Below are positions 19,433 through 27,903 of a stretch of 27,976 nucleotides of DNA, one piece after another. The DNA is from a virus. Within the stretch, counting starts at the first letter, position 1, and the number at the start of each line of letters is the position of its first letter. Location: the IMG/VR virus record IMGVR_UViG_3300027749_000411, positions 1 through 27,976 of that record; one strand, written 5' to 3'. The notes under the pieces were generated by a model. The model had not been told where the DNA came from and searched no databases. It saw nothing but the letters and a program-made list of their open reading frames with translations. The position numbers and the translations under genes are program-made.

Positions 19433-20352
19433 TGGGCATAGTACGGCACAAGTACAACCGTTCCATTCAAATTAACTTTGATATACCCGGCAGGTACAAG
19501 CGGCAAGCTGGATGTGGCAAACGTAGCACTTGCGTTTGTTGCGTTTGTCATCGACACATTTGCTGTGACATTGCCACTACTCACAGTCACGTTAGCCAGC
19601 GTGAGGTTCCCCACAGAGCTGGTAGTACCACCCAGCGTGATGGTTGCATTTCCCAGAGTTGCAGTGCTGTTTTGCAGGAGAGTGTTTGTGATTGTGCCGT
19701 TAGGGATAGCACCTACGATATTACCTATGATGCTAGTGATGTTGCCACCAGTGATGGCTACGTTGTTAGCATTCTGGATGGACATAGTGCCCAACCCTGA
19801 CACAGCAGAGTTAGCAATAGCAATAGTGACATTACCAGCACTGGTGATGCGCCCCTGTGCGTCTACAGTTATCTGCGAGACAGCAGTGGCATTGCCGTAA
19901 GTGCCAGCAGTTACAGCGGTGTTGGCAAGGTTAAGTGTGACGTTGCCTGTGAGCGCACCGCCACCAGACATGCCTGTGCCAGCAATGATGTTGACGGTGT
20001 TAGGCACAGCGCCTGTGATGTTGGCAACAGGAATGGTTGTAGATGCGGTTACAGGTGTAGTGTTGTTGGCATACATGTAGCCTGTCAGACCAGTGACTGT
20101 CAGGCTTGTAACCAGGCTGGTGTCCCCACCATCTGCTTTTTGCCAGATGCTACCGTTGAAGATAGCCATATCCCCGACACCCCACAAGGTAGTGCCGTTG
20201 AGGTTTGTAGAACCAGCTACAGAAACAACATAGTAATCACCCTGCGTACCAACACTAGACACAAGAGTCGGGTTGTTGGTAGACGCATCCCACGTGCCCT
20301 TGTAATTAAGAGCGCCTATGGCATTGGTGATTGAACTAACTGTTTTTAACAT
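19429..20352 (-). CDS. Tail-fibre-like protein 1
   Basis: 307 residues. Residues about 10-75 (ALNYKGTWDASTNNPTLVSS and GDYYVVSVAGS, then MAIFNGSIWQKADGG) form a module seen at the front of many phage tail fibres and appendages. The rest is a low-complexity, beta-rich Asn/Thr/Val/Gly sequence (GNLTLANVTVSSGNVTANVS), typical of a trimeric shaft, ending in VPYYAQ. It probably takes part in host binding. It overlaps both neighbours by 1-4 bases. Confidence 0.72.
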   Translation of the reverse strand: MLKTVSSITNAIGALNYKGTWDASTNNPTLVSSVGTQGDYYVVSVAGSTNLNGTTLWGVGDMAIFNGSIWQKADGGDTSLVTSLTVTGLTGYMYANNTTPVTASTTIPVANITGAVPNTVNIIAGTGMSGGGALTGNVTLNLANTAVTAGTYGNATAVSQITVDAQGRITSAGNVTIAIANSAVSGLGTMSIQNANNVAITGGNITSIIGNIVGAIPNGTITNTLLQNSTATLGNATITLGGTTSSVGNLTLANVTVSSGNVTANVSMTNATNASATFATSSLPLVPAGYIKVNLNGTVVLVPYYAQ

Positions 20353-20687
20353 TACGAACCGCTACCAGGAGTAATGTAGACAATGGCAGAGCTAGAGCCT
20401 GTGATACCTGTGAAATATGCGTTTGGTAAGAACGACAAGATTTCATCTGTACCCGCAAGCAACGGGATAGCAGCCGCATTGTTGGTCACTACAGTTGCAT
20501 TTGCAGTAGCACCAGCAGCAGTGCTACCAACACCCAGAAAGACAGTAACCGTACCAGAATTAAGGATGCGGTACTGGTTAGAGCCTAGCGAGTAGCTGTT
20601 AGCTTGCACAGGCGTAGGAGGCGTGGTTATCACGCCTGTGAACGTGACAGTGTTGCCTGTAGGTGTGAAGGGTGAGTTAATGCTCAT
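20352..20687 (-). CDS. Small beta-rich structural protein, paralogue of the one at 11817
   Basis: 111 residues. NQYRILNSGTVTVFLGVG and the ending VYITPGSG mirror the protein at 11817-12164. This type is frequent between fibre genes in related phages; its role may be decoration or a fibre-associated cap. The protein is beta-rich without Cys. It shares bases with both neighbours (TAATG and ATGA overlaps). Confidence 0.68.
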   Translation of the reverse strand: MSINSPFTPTGNTVTFTGVITTPPTPVQANSYSLGSNQYRILNSGTVTVFLGVGSTAAGATANATVVTNNAAAIPLLAGTDEILSFLPNAYFTGITGSSSAIVYITPGSGS

Positions 20688-21019
20688 TGTGAACTCCAGG
20701 GAAGCGGAGGTGTGACCACAGGGGGGTTGATAGCTTGTGCAATCTGCTGGTTAACAGCCGCCTCTGTAGCGTCTTTATCCACGCCGGATGCCCATATCCA
20801 GCCAAGCACTTGGTCTTGTGTAAGGTCAGCATACGGGGTGTAGGGTGAGCCAGCGGTGTAGGTCACGCCACAAGTACTGTAGACAGACCCGTTGTAGGTC
20901 TTGCCGTCTTGTACTTGTGTGCCGTTGCACTGCCAGTGAACGGTGAATACAACATCTGTTTCCCCTTCGGCTTGCGGGTAACAGTTCATCTGACTGATGT
21001 TCCAAACGATTGTTGACAT
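20684..21019 (-). CDS. DUF7936-like phage protein
   Basis: 111 residues. The pattern WNISQMNCYPQAEGETDVVF, then HWQCNGT, GSVYSTCGV, TPYADLTQDQVLGWIWASGV and the ending NPPVVTPPLPW closely follow a phage family I know as DUF7936. The family lies near tail fibres; the function is not known. Three Cys (13, 31, 50) may form a disulphide. The start is fixed by the gap to the preceding fibre gene. Confidence 0.85.
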   Translation of the reverse strand: MSTIVWNISQMNCYPQAEGETDVVFTVHWQCNGTQVQDGKTYNGSVYSTCGVTYTAGSPYTPYADLTQDQVLGWIWASGVDKDATEAAVNQQIAQAINPPVVTPPLPWSSQ

Positions 21020-21037
21020 GGTTTATGCTCCGTTAAG

Positions 21038-22156
21038 TTAGATTGAAGTAATTGTCTGCCAAGCAGAACCGCTATAAACACAGAGTTTTGCAAGAGTGGT
21101 ATCAAATACCATCAAACCAGCAACAGGCGATGAAATTGCATTCTTTTGGGTTGTGGTCATGTTGGGCATACGAACGCCCTTGGTGGTGCTTTGAACATCA
21201 AGAATGGCTGAAGCAGCAGGCGAACTTGTCCCAATACCCACATTGCCACCTTGGGTCTGCATACCAATATCTTTGAATGCTCCACTACCAAGATAAGTTG
21301 TTTCAATAACGGCATAAGTGTCAGTGTGATACAACGCCAATGTATTTTGCGTTGTTGCATTACTTGAAAGAATACGAAGGCCATTAGTCCCAGTAGTTTG
21401 GTTAATTTGTAATTTGACTGTAGGCGAACTTGTCCCGATACCCACATTGCCAAGCACAGCAAGCCCGTTGTCACCAACGCTTGTCAGTGATGTGTAGCCT
21501 ATACCTACTGCGCCTACGCCGCCTGTGGCAGAGGCGATACGCATTTTTTCTGCACTATTGATATACCAAATATGAGGTTTTGTTTGCAATGCGTCATATT
21601 GCAAGCCACCATTGTCAACATAAATATATGCAGAATCAGTTGCGGCTTTTCTTAATACAAACCCACTTCCTGTCGTACCATTTGTGGTAAAAGATGAGAA
21701 ATTTGCACCAAGTGAAACTGCGACACCACCAAGCGCTAAATTTGTACCATCAAACACCAACGCACTACCCGTAGTCAGCACCTTTGTTGTGTTTAGGTAA
21801 GCAACACCGTTAGCAGTGCCACCTGACAGCACAAGGTTGGTGGTCACGTTTGCATTTGCAACAGTGATGTTTCCCGTGATGGTGGTATTTCCACCCACAG
21901 TTTCGTTACCTACAACTACCAGCGTAGAGATGTTTGCAGTGCCACTCACGTTAGCGGTGGTCACAGCTACGTTTGTGATAGTTACAGTACCGCTACTGAT
22001 AGTGACGTTAGCCAACGTCATGTTGTTGAGCGTAGTGACAGTATTGCCTAACTGCACTGCCGTGTTACCGATAGTGATTGCAGTAGCAAAATTGCTGTCC
22101 AACTGGGACAGCGGGATAGCAGCGGTTGCAGTGCCAAAAGTATATGGGACAGCCAT
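21038..22156 (-). CDS. Tail-fibre-like protein 2
   Basis: 372 residues. Residues 1-130 are low-complexity Asn/Thr/Val beta sequence (VTTANVSGTANISTLVVVGN). The middle has GIGTSSP motifs twice (GNVGIGTSSP), a pattern common before fibre tips. The last 50 residues (GVRMPNMTTTQKNAISSP, then GLMVFDTTLAKLCVYSGSAW) are a conserved C-terminal block of many phage fibres. Host recognition is the likely role. Confidence 0.78.
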   Translation of the reverse strand: MAVPYTFGTATAAIPLSQLDSNFATAITIGNTAVQLGNTVTTLNNMTLANVTISSGTVTITNVAVTTANVSGTANISTLVVVGNETVGGNTTITGNITVANANVTTNLVLSGGTANGVAYLNTTKVLTTGSALVFDGTNLALGGVAVSLGANFSSFTTNGTTGSGFVLRKAATDSAYIYVDNGGLQYDALQTKPHIWYINSAEKMRIASATGGVGAVGIGYTSLTSVGDNGLAVLGNVGIGTSSPTVKLQINQTTGTNGLRILSSNATTQNTLALYHTDTYAVIETTYLGSGAFKDIGMQTQGGNVGIGTSSPAASAILDVQSTTKGVRMPNMTTTQKNAISSPVAGLMVFDTTLAKLCVYSGSAWQTITSI

Positions 22157-22157
22157 G

Positions 22158-24377
22158 TTAGAACCTCACTCGTAGTTCATGTTCAAATTCAAACGTGTTT
22201 ACTACAAACCCTGGGTCTGTAGAAGTCATTGTCAGACCCAAATACTTACCGTATTGCTGGGCATCTGATTTGTAAAGAGCATAACCGTTACTTGTCAACC
22301 AGCCAATAGTTGCGCTGGAATTATTTAACCAAGTAATAGTCGTACCCAAATTGTTGTACCAAGTGACAGAGTTGTTTAGCACGTAGGTAGGACTAGAACC
22401 ACTCTCGCTATCCACCGTCACGTTAAATGTGCCACCAGTGGTAAGCGTTGCCTCTATACCAAACTTCAGAGCTTGCTTGGTACGGATGGGGTCTTTCATG
22501 GGCGACAAAGCCGTCTGTATCTTGCTAGACACGTTGGCTGTAGAACTGGCATATAGCTTGTACAACGACTTGTCTGCAACACCGTACAGGTTGATAACAC
22601 CGCTGACAGGCGCAGAAGTTGTGTACGTCAGCGCACCCTGGCTGGTGATAAACCATTTCTTCTCAAAGAACACTGCTTGTATATACCGACCACCTGTGGC
22701 ATACGGGTAAGTGGACTTCAGGTAGAAGTTAAAGGCAGCGCAGAGAATGTTGTTGAGCAACACCTGACCACCCGTGACAGGCAAGGTGAAGTCTATGTAC
22801 GGGAACATGCCGTCTAACGGGTCAGACAGCTTGCTGGTGGTAGAACCAACCAGGGCGTATATACCGTAGTTGTTCATAAACAGAACACTGCGAAAGTATG
22901 GGAATACCGCATACCGCAAGTTACTGCCTACGCTGGCGCTGACGTTGGTGTTTGTGAACAGGGTTGAGCCTGTAGTAGAAACACGTAGGTCAGAGAAGAC
23001 GTTGATGCTGTCTTCACCAAAGATGTAGAGAAAGTTGTTTGCGGACAGCAGAGACTTAATGTTTCCGTGCAAAGTTGAGTCTGTTATCGGGAAGTTCCCG
23101 GCAGACACAGAGGTGAAGTCACTGTAACTTCCGGCAGCAGAGTAATAGACGGTACGCCCTGCTGCCACCCAAGTGCGTCCTGAGAAAGTGGCAACAGAGG
23201 CAATCTCATCGCTGTTGAGGATAACCGTGCCAGTAGCATTTACACCTGTACCGCTAATGGTGACGTTTCCAGCGGCGGTGTAACCACTACCAGGGTTATT
23301 CATAATCACTTGCGTGACTGCACCACCGCTTACGATGGCTGTGGCATTTGCGCCTGTGCCACCAGTGCCTGTAACTGATACATAAAACGAACCGCTGGCA
23401 GCGTAATTAGAACCACCGTTGGTCACCAGCACAGACAAAGTGCCAGTCTTAAACGTGACAAGCTGGCAGATAGCGGCTGCATTTACACCACCACCCCCTG
23501 AAATAGTAATGATAGGTGGGGAAGTGTAGCCTGTACCAGCGTTTGTCAGGGTGATGGAGTTGACCGTACCCTTTGTCAGTACCGCAGTAGCTGCGGCTGC
23601 GCCAGAGGAAAAGCTGACTGTAGGCACATTCAAATAGCCTGAGCCTGGGACAGTAACAACAACAGAAGTAACTGCACCAGAAGTAACTACTGCTACAGCT
23701 TGGGCTTGTGTACCTCCCTGCACATCTGGGGCCGTGATGATGACACCAGGCACACTTGTATATGAAGAGCCTGGAGAAGTTACGTTAATGCCAGTAAGTC
23801 CACCTGCGCCTGTAGTAATTGTTGCTTCTGCGGTAGCCTGGACTCCACCAGTATCGTTAGGAGAGCCGATAACCACTGAGGGTGCAGCCAAGTACCCTGA
23901 CCCTGGATTTGTAATACCTATAGAGCCTACAGACCCCATAGAGACTAGGTTTGTGCCATCCCAGTTATACAAGCCTTTTGCCGGGTCACCAATGATGATG
24001 CGCTCGTTCTTGTACTGGGCGGTAGACACGTTGGCACTGGAAAACGTGCCTGTCACAGCCACATTGCCTTTTGTAGAGTTGGTCAGGTTGAAATATTCAG
24101 CCCGTCCGTTATCTTCAAAAGACAAAAGGTAATCACTAACATTGATGTTGGCAGACTCTAGAGAAGTAGTCGTGTTTGCAAAGACAACAGCGTTAGCACC
24201 AGAATCCAGTACAGCAGACTGAGCCTGAACAATTTTGATGTTGCCAAACCCGATAGGCTGGGCATTCTCTATCCAGGAGAACTCTTCTTCATCAATTGCC
24301 GTTCGGTTGGCCTTTGTGTTTAGGCCTTTGAAGTTCTTGATGACAGCATAGGACTTTTTTTGCTCTGCTGCTGCCAT
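22158..24377 (-). CDS. Tail-nozzle (stabilisation-type) protein with inserted repeats
   Basis: 739 residues. The start FKGLNTKANRTAIDEEEFSW and NAQPIGFGNIKIVQ match tail-tube-B/nozzle proteins of short-tailed phages, as does the C-terminal half (TWVAAGRTVYYSAAGSYSDF, FGEDSINVFSD, DPLDGMFPY). Between residues about 151 and 388 lie six copies of a roughly 40-residue unit with the form P-G-S-G-Y-x-x-x-P-x-V, which interrupt the nozzle fold. The insert may be a lateral adhesion domain on the tail. The protein would form the distal part of the short tail. Confidence 0.78.
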   Translation of the reverse strand: MAAAEQKKSYAVIKNFKGLNTKANRTAIDEEEFSWIENAQPIGFGNIKIVQAQSAVLDSGANAVVFANTTTSLESANINVSDYLLSFEDNGRAEYFNLTNSTKGNVAVTGTFSSANVSTAQYKNERIIIGDPAKGLYNWDGTNLVSMGSVGSIGITNPGSGYLAAPSVVIGSPNDTGGVQATAEATITTGAGGLTGINVTSPGSSYTSVPGVIITAPDVQGGTQAQAVAVVTSGAVTSVVVTVPGSGYLNVPTVSFSSGAAAATAVLTKGTVNSITLTNAGTGYTSPPIITISGGGGVNAAAICQLVTFKTGTLSVLVTNGGSNYAASGSFYVSVTGTGGTGANATAIVSGGAVTQVIMNNPGSGYTAAGNVTISGTGVNATGTVILNSDEIASVATFSGRTWVAAGRTVYYSAAGSYSDFTSVSAGNFPITDSTLHGNIKSLLSANNFLYIFGEDSINVFSDLRVSTTGSTLFTNTNVSASVGSNLRYAVFPYFRSVLFMNNYGIYALVGSTTSKLSDPLDGMFPYIDFTLPVTGGQVLLNNILCAAFNFYLKSTYPYATGGRYIQAVFFEKKWFITSQGALTYTTSAPVSGVINLYGVADKSLYKLYASSTANVSSKIQTALSPMKDPIRTKQALKFGIEATLTTGGTFNVTVDSESGSSPTYVLNNSVTWYNNLGTTITWLNNSSATIGWLTSNGYALYKSDAQQYGKYLGLTMTSTDPGFVVNTFEFEHELRVRF
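23214..23927 (-). repeat. Six PGSGY-type units inside the nozzle gene
   Basis: Units start near NPGSGYLAAPSV, SPGSSYTSVPGV, VPGSGYLNVPTV, NAGTGYTSPPII, NGGSNYAASGSF and NPGSGYTAAGNV, each followed by a Gly/Ala/Thr strand region. They are diverged at the DNA level, so the array is old rather than recently expanded. Confidence 0.7.
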
Positions 24378-24379
24378 GA

Positions 24380-25222
24380 TTAGTACGGATTTGAGTAGGG
24401 GTCTGGAATACGCCGTGTGAAGGTGCTGTTAAGCACGGCATTCACATGCTTCAGATATTCTTGCTTGTAAATCTCCGCTTCACCATAGCTCTGCTCTTTG
24501 TACTTGGCTTTGTAAGCCGCATAGAAAGCTACAGGAGATGTGTAGGGGTCATTGATAGGGTCAGTGACAGACGGGTCTGTCGAAACCAAAGGTGTTGGCA
24601 GAATGGTGCTGTCAATCTCTATGGCATACGACTGGTCAGGCACAGGCCCAATATAAATCTGAGATTGTCCATAGACTGAAAAACACACAGGTCTGCCAAC
24701 ATAGTTTTGCCAATACCGCAACTGGGCATTGAAGTTTGACCAGGGCAAATAGCGCAGGGGGATGCGACTGTTGCCCCAGTAAAGCGTGATGTTCAGAATG
24801 TCTAGCGTTGTTCCAGCACTCAAAATTGCATAAGGAATAATCTCAGCAGGGCCGGAGTATTGCAAGGTTGCCGTTCCATCTGTGAACGGGGTGCTGGGGG
24901 GAAATGTGTAGTTAGCGGCAGGGTAGGGAGGCGCAGTTGTACCCAGTACGCCACCAGTAACTACTTTATAGATGAAGATGTTGCTGAATACAAAGTCGTT
25001 TGTAGCGACAGTTGCTCCAGCAGTCCAGACAGTCGCAGGTACACCCGTACTAGATATGGGTGTGCTAGAAATTTGAAGTGTGCGTAAACAGCCGGTATCT
25101 CTCGCTACTCTCTCACGGGCGCTGTTAATATCGTCCGTTAGTTCAGCGTCTGACCAGAAGACACCATTGGCATCATGCAAGAGCCGCCGGACTTCCGAGA
25201 TGTAGGAAGTGAGAGTTGCCAT
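24380..25222 (-). CDS. Head-tail adaptor protein (SU10-adaptor-like)
   Basis: 280 residues. The start SYISEVRRLLHDANGVFWSD and LTDDINSARERVARDTG, the central WGNSRIPLRYLPWSNFNAQL and GRPVCFSVYGQSQIYIGPVP, and the ending helix KYKEQSYGEAEIYKQEYLKH fit the podovirus adaptor type that sits between portal and nozzle. It probably forms a ring at the vertex. It lies between the capsid genes and the nozzle gene, as expected. Confidence 0.75.
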   Translation of the reverse strand: MATLTSYISEVRRLLHDANGVFWSDAELTDDINSARERVARDTGCLRTLQISSTPISSTGVPATVWTAGATVATNDFVFSNIFIYKVVTGGVLGTTAPPYPAANYTFPPSTPFTDGTATLQYSGPAEIIPYAILSAGTTLDILNITLYWGNSRIPLRYLPWSNFNAQLRYWQNYVGRPVCFSVYGQSQIYIGPVPDQSYAIEIDSTILPTPLVSTDPSVTDPINDPYTSPVAFYAAYKAKYKEQSYGEAEIYKQEYLKHVNAVLNSTFTRRIPDPYSNPY

Positions 25223-25234
25223 TTGGCTTCCATT

Positions 25235-25573
25235 TTAAGCTGCCCTTTGGGTGACCTTTCCCCCGGCAGCTTTCTCAAGCCGCAGAGGTACTACGCCAAC
25301 CGCCGAGGGTAACGAGCGGTTCTGTTGGGGAGCCTCTGTCTCAATATAAAATTTAGACAGCTTCTCCATTCCTTGTTCCAATTCGGAGTGAAGGCGTATC
25401 CAGCCCAGATGGGCCAGACACGACTCCTTATCGTCTTTACCGTAACCAAAAATGTGTTGAGCAGCCTCTAAAGGTATTTCAACAGTCTTCCCTACTGGGA
25501 ATTCCAACTCAGAATAAGCATACATTACTGCAAGCCTATCAGGAGAACGATTGGTTACGTAGACAACACTCAT
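25235..25573 (-). CDS. Conserved small head-region protein
   Basis: 112 residues. The pattern VVYVTNRSPDRLAVMYAYSE followed by FPVGKTVEIPLEAAQHIFGY and LGWIRLHSELEQGMEKL is one I recall from related phages between capsid and adaptor genes. It has a beta start and a helical middle; function unknown (head completion or decoration). The basic, disordered end (EKAAGGKVTQRAA) follows. Overlaps the next gene upstream by four bases. Confidence 0.68.
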   Translation of the reverse strand: MSVVYVTNRSPDRLAVMYAYSELEFPVGKTVEIPLEAAQHIFGYGKDDKESCLAHLGWIRLHSELEQGMEKLSKFYIETEAPQQNRSLPSAVGVVPLRLEKAAGGKVTQRAA

Positions 25574-25980
25574 AGCGTCACAATGTCGCCGTAAACGGAA
25601 ATGTCAACCGTGTTGTTAGCAGCGGCTGCCGTGTTCACACAAACAAACAAAGAACCAGTGTAGACCGTAGTGGCGGTGTTAGCCGTCAAGTTCAGGTCTT
25701 GGTACTTGGTTGTGCCTGTGATGTTTCCCAACACAACAGCGTTAGACACCGCATTTGCGAGAGCACCATCAGAGCTATTGATGATGGTCACGTTTGCGAG
25801 GGCTACGCTGCCGTTGGCTTGTGCCACGGTGATACGGCGAACAATGTAGTTTGTCCCGATAGTCGGAATAGTCGCAACAGCATTACCCGTGTTTCCCAGT
25901 CCGACTGGTACAGTGGTAGAGCCAATGACAATGTTTCCAAACTGGTCAGGGTATAGGGAGCCTACATGGTTCGAGTTCAT
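25570..25980 (-). CDS. Beta-rich head or tail structural protein
   Basis: 136 residues, rich in Val, Asn, Thr and Ala without Cys or Trp. The start SNHVGSLYPDQFGNIVIGST is followed by beta-strand patterns and an SVYGDIV end. Its position next to the capsid gene and its composition suggest a decoration or head-completion protein. The family was not recognised with certainty. Confidence 0.6.
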   Translation of the reverse strand: MNSNHVGSLYPDQFGNIVIGSTTVPVGLGNTGNAVATIPTIGTNYIVRRITVAQANGSVALANVTIINSSDGALANAVSNAVVLGNITGTTKYQDLNLTANTATTVYTGSLFVCVNTAAAANNTVDISVYGDIVTL

Positions 25981-25989
25981 GCCGATTCC

Positions 25990-26313
25990 TTATGATGCGT
26001 AGGTGCTGCTGACGTTGATACCACCATTGGTAGCCAACAGAGTAACAGTACCGTTACCAGCAATCGTAGACTGGGCAAACACGTTTACACCATCAGACAG
26101 AATCACGCCACCAGTGTTGTTGGCGAGAACTGTTGCGATGGTAGAACCGTTGTTTGCAGTAACAATCACGTTAGCGGCTGGGAACATCACATACACACCA
26201 GCAGGAATCACTGCGCCAGCATTGGTTGCTGTAACAGTGGCATTGCTGAAATATGCACCAGCGGAGTTGGTGGTTGCACCAGCCAGGATGATTTTGTTAG
26301 TTGATAGAGACAT
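25990..26313 (-). CDS. Small beta-rich capsid-associated protein
   Basis: 107 residues, Ala/Thr/Asn/Val-rich with regular strand patterns and no charged clusters. It lies nine bases downstream of the major capsid gene, where decoration proteins are usual. The sequence of alternating short hydrophobic runs (VYVMFPAANVIVTANNGST) fits a small jelly-roll or trimeric cap. No enzymatic motif. Confidence 0.6.
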   Translation of the reverse strand: MSLSTNKIILAGATTNSAGAYFSNATVTATNAGAVIPAGVYVMFPAANVIVTANNGSTIATVLANNTGGVILSDGVNVFAQSTIAGNGTVTLLATNGGINVSSTYAS

Positions 26314-26322
26314 GATGACTCC

Positions 26323-27324
26323 TTACAGTGAGAGGTAGTTGTAACCCGACACCACGGTCATCGACTTGGGTTTGACGTTTACCAATTCGGCAATCATCAA
26401 AACCGCACCAACGTAACCAATCTGCCAGTTCGGGAGGGTGGATTCAAATCCGGTAAACACAAACGAACCTTGCTCATGGATGTAGAGCGACAGGTAGTTG
26501 GTGTTCAGGAAGTAAACCGTACCTTCTGGGCAGTAGGGGTCAGGATAAATGGGAACACCAGCAACCATCAGGGCACGGAATGCTGCCTGGGGGCCGTTGT
26601 TGTCGCCATCAAAGCCAGAACCGGGGGTAATGACATACTGTTCTTGACCAACATAGTCTTGAGCCAGCAAAGTCCAAGTGCCAAAACCGCAAACACCAAA
26701 GCTAGGCATTTCAGCGCCGTTTTTCACAGTGCCGGAAATGTATTGCAGGATGTTTTGACGGGTTGGGTTCACAGAACCCGCAGCGTAGGCTTTGGACTGC
26801 CACCAGCTATAAGTCGAGCGGTTGATGTTGCCATACGTGCCAGTGGCGCTAACGGCAGCAGGAAGACCGATAAACTGCTGAGTGTTGGTGGTGTTGTTGT
26901 ACAACGCCGTTGCCATTGCATCCATCATCACGTTGGTTGCATCGTTCATACGAGCTTCAATCAACGGAATAATAGCTGCGTCTTGCTGAACAGCGCCTTC
27001 CATACCAAGGAACGGCACGGGAGAAATCATCAGCTTGAGGTCAAACTCAGCGTTGTAAGCACCCTGCTGAACTGACGGCTGGGCAAAAGAGCCAGAGTAG
27101 TCAGACCACTGAGCATTCACAAACTGAGCGCCCTGCACGGGCACGGTTACGGAAGACACACCGCCGGAGGCTTGCTGACTGTTGGCAATCAGAGCCGCCA
27201 TTAGGGGTGTCGAGTTGTAAAGCTGGACAACCAGCTTGGGGATAAAGGCTCTACGAGTAACGTAGGTCAGTTCAGTGAATTGACTTGACCCTGTTGCTGG
27301 TAGGATGCCGCCGCCAATAGCCAT
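26323..27324 (-). CDS. Major capsid protein (HK97-fold type)
   Basis: 333 residues. It has the length, the position (directly after the scaffold gene), a very strong ribosome site, and the patterns of HK97-type capsid proteins: an early VTRRAFIPKLVVQLYNSTPL, a strand-rich middle with QFVNAQWSDYSGSF, a helix with PLIEARMNDATNVMMDAMAT, and a late FLNTNYLSLYIHEQGSFVFT. It assembles the procapsid with the scaffold. No large insertion or protease region is seen. Confidence 0.85.
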   Translation of the reverse strand: MAIGGGILPATGSSQFTELTYVTRRAFIPKLVVQLYNSTPLMAALIANSQQASGGVSSVTVPVQGAQFVNAQWSDYSGSFAQPSVQQGAYNAEFDLKLMISPVPFLGMEGAVQQDAAIIPLIEARMNDATNVMMDAMATALYNNTTNTQQFIGLPAAVSATGTYGNINRSTYSWWQSKAYAAGSVNPTRQNILQYISGTVKNGAEMPSFGVCGFGTWTLLAQDYVGQEQYVITPGSGFDGDNNGPQAAFRALMVAGVPIYPDPYCPEGTVYFLNTNYLSLYIHEQGSFVFTGFESTLPNWQIGYVGAVLMIAELVNVKPKSMTVVSGYNYLSL

Positions 27325-27328
27325 AAGG

Positions 27329-27335
27329 CCTCCTT
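27329..27335 (-). promoter_or_regulatory. Perfect ribosome site for the capsid gene
   Basis: The minus strand reads AAGGAGG four bases before the ATG at 27324. A seven-base match to the anti-Shine-Dalgarno is the strongest in the window and fits very high capsid output. Confidence 0.8.
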
Positions 27336-27352
27336 AGAAAAAAATACCCTCT

Positions 27353-27883
27353 TTACAACCCAATGGGCCGCTGCGGTTTCCGCAGGTCATTGAGTGCTTT
27401 CATTGCTTCAGAACGGGCGGCAGAAGTCGGATTCTTCCAGTATCCCTTCAGGTCAAACTGTTGAATGACCTGGGGGTTGTAACCAGAAGAAGTCGGCACG
27501 GCTGCCTGTTTCATCCACGCATGATACTGTGCTGCTGTCTCATGGTTGGTGATACCTTGCTCCAGCATGATTTTTTCCACATCGCTTACTTCATCTTCAG
27601 AAGCAATCAATCCTTTTTTCATCAAGGACTGACGGCGCTTTTGCAATTCATCCATCGCATCCCGCTCACGCCACTTGGCTTCCAACTGTTGCACACGTTC
27701 TTCAGACTTGGTTACAACTCTGTTCGTGTAGTCTTCAATGTCAAGTTCGGGAATGGGGAGGTCTGGTTTGACCTTTTTGGTCATACGCAGAAACTCTTTG
27801 CGAGTGGCGGGATTCTCAGCGAGTTGTTGGGCCAAGGCCGCTAACTCATCCCGAGCATCTGATGTGATGTTTTCAAGTGACAT
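27353..27883 (-). CDS. Scaffolding protein candidate
   Basis: 176 residues, highly charged and helical with coiled-coil character (residues 55-105, VVTKSEERVQQLEAKWRERD). It is immediately upstream of the major capsid gene in the transcription direction, where scaffold genes lie in short-tailed phages. The C-terminus is basic (KALNDLRKPQRPIGL), as in scaffolds that bind the capsid protein. No protease motif is seen. Confidence 0.75.
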   Translation of the reverse strand: MSLENITSDARDELAALAQQLAENPATRKEFLRMTKKVKPDLPIPELDIEDYTNRVVTKSEERVQQLEAKWRERDAMDELQKRRQSLMKKGLIASEDEVSDVEKIMLEQGITNHETAAQYHAWMKQAAVPTSSGYNPQVIQQFDLKGYWKNPTSAARSEAMKALNDLRKPQRPIGL

Positions 27884-27903
27884 GGTTTACCCTCTTTATA
27901 CGT

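Noticed and set aside
25965-25980. GGTTCGAGTTC resembling a tRNA T-arm
   Set aside because: It is the reverse complement of the first codons of a structural gene and no acceptor or anticodon stem can be drawn.
26470-27075. 201-codon frame antisense to the major capsid gene
   Set aside because: Shadow of a strongly supported gene; no ribosome site and biased composition mirrors the capsid codons.
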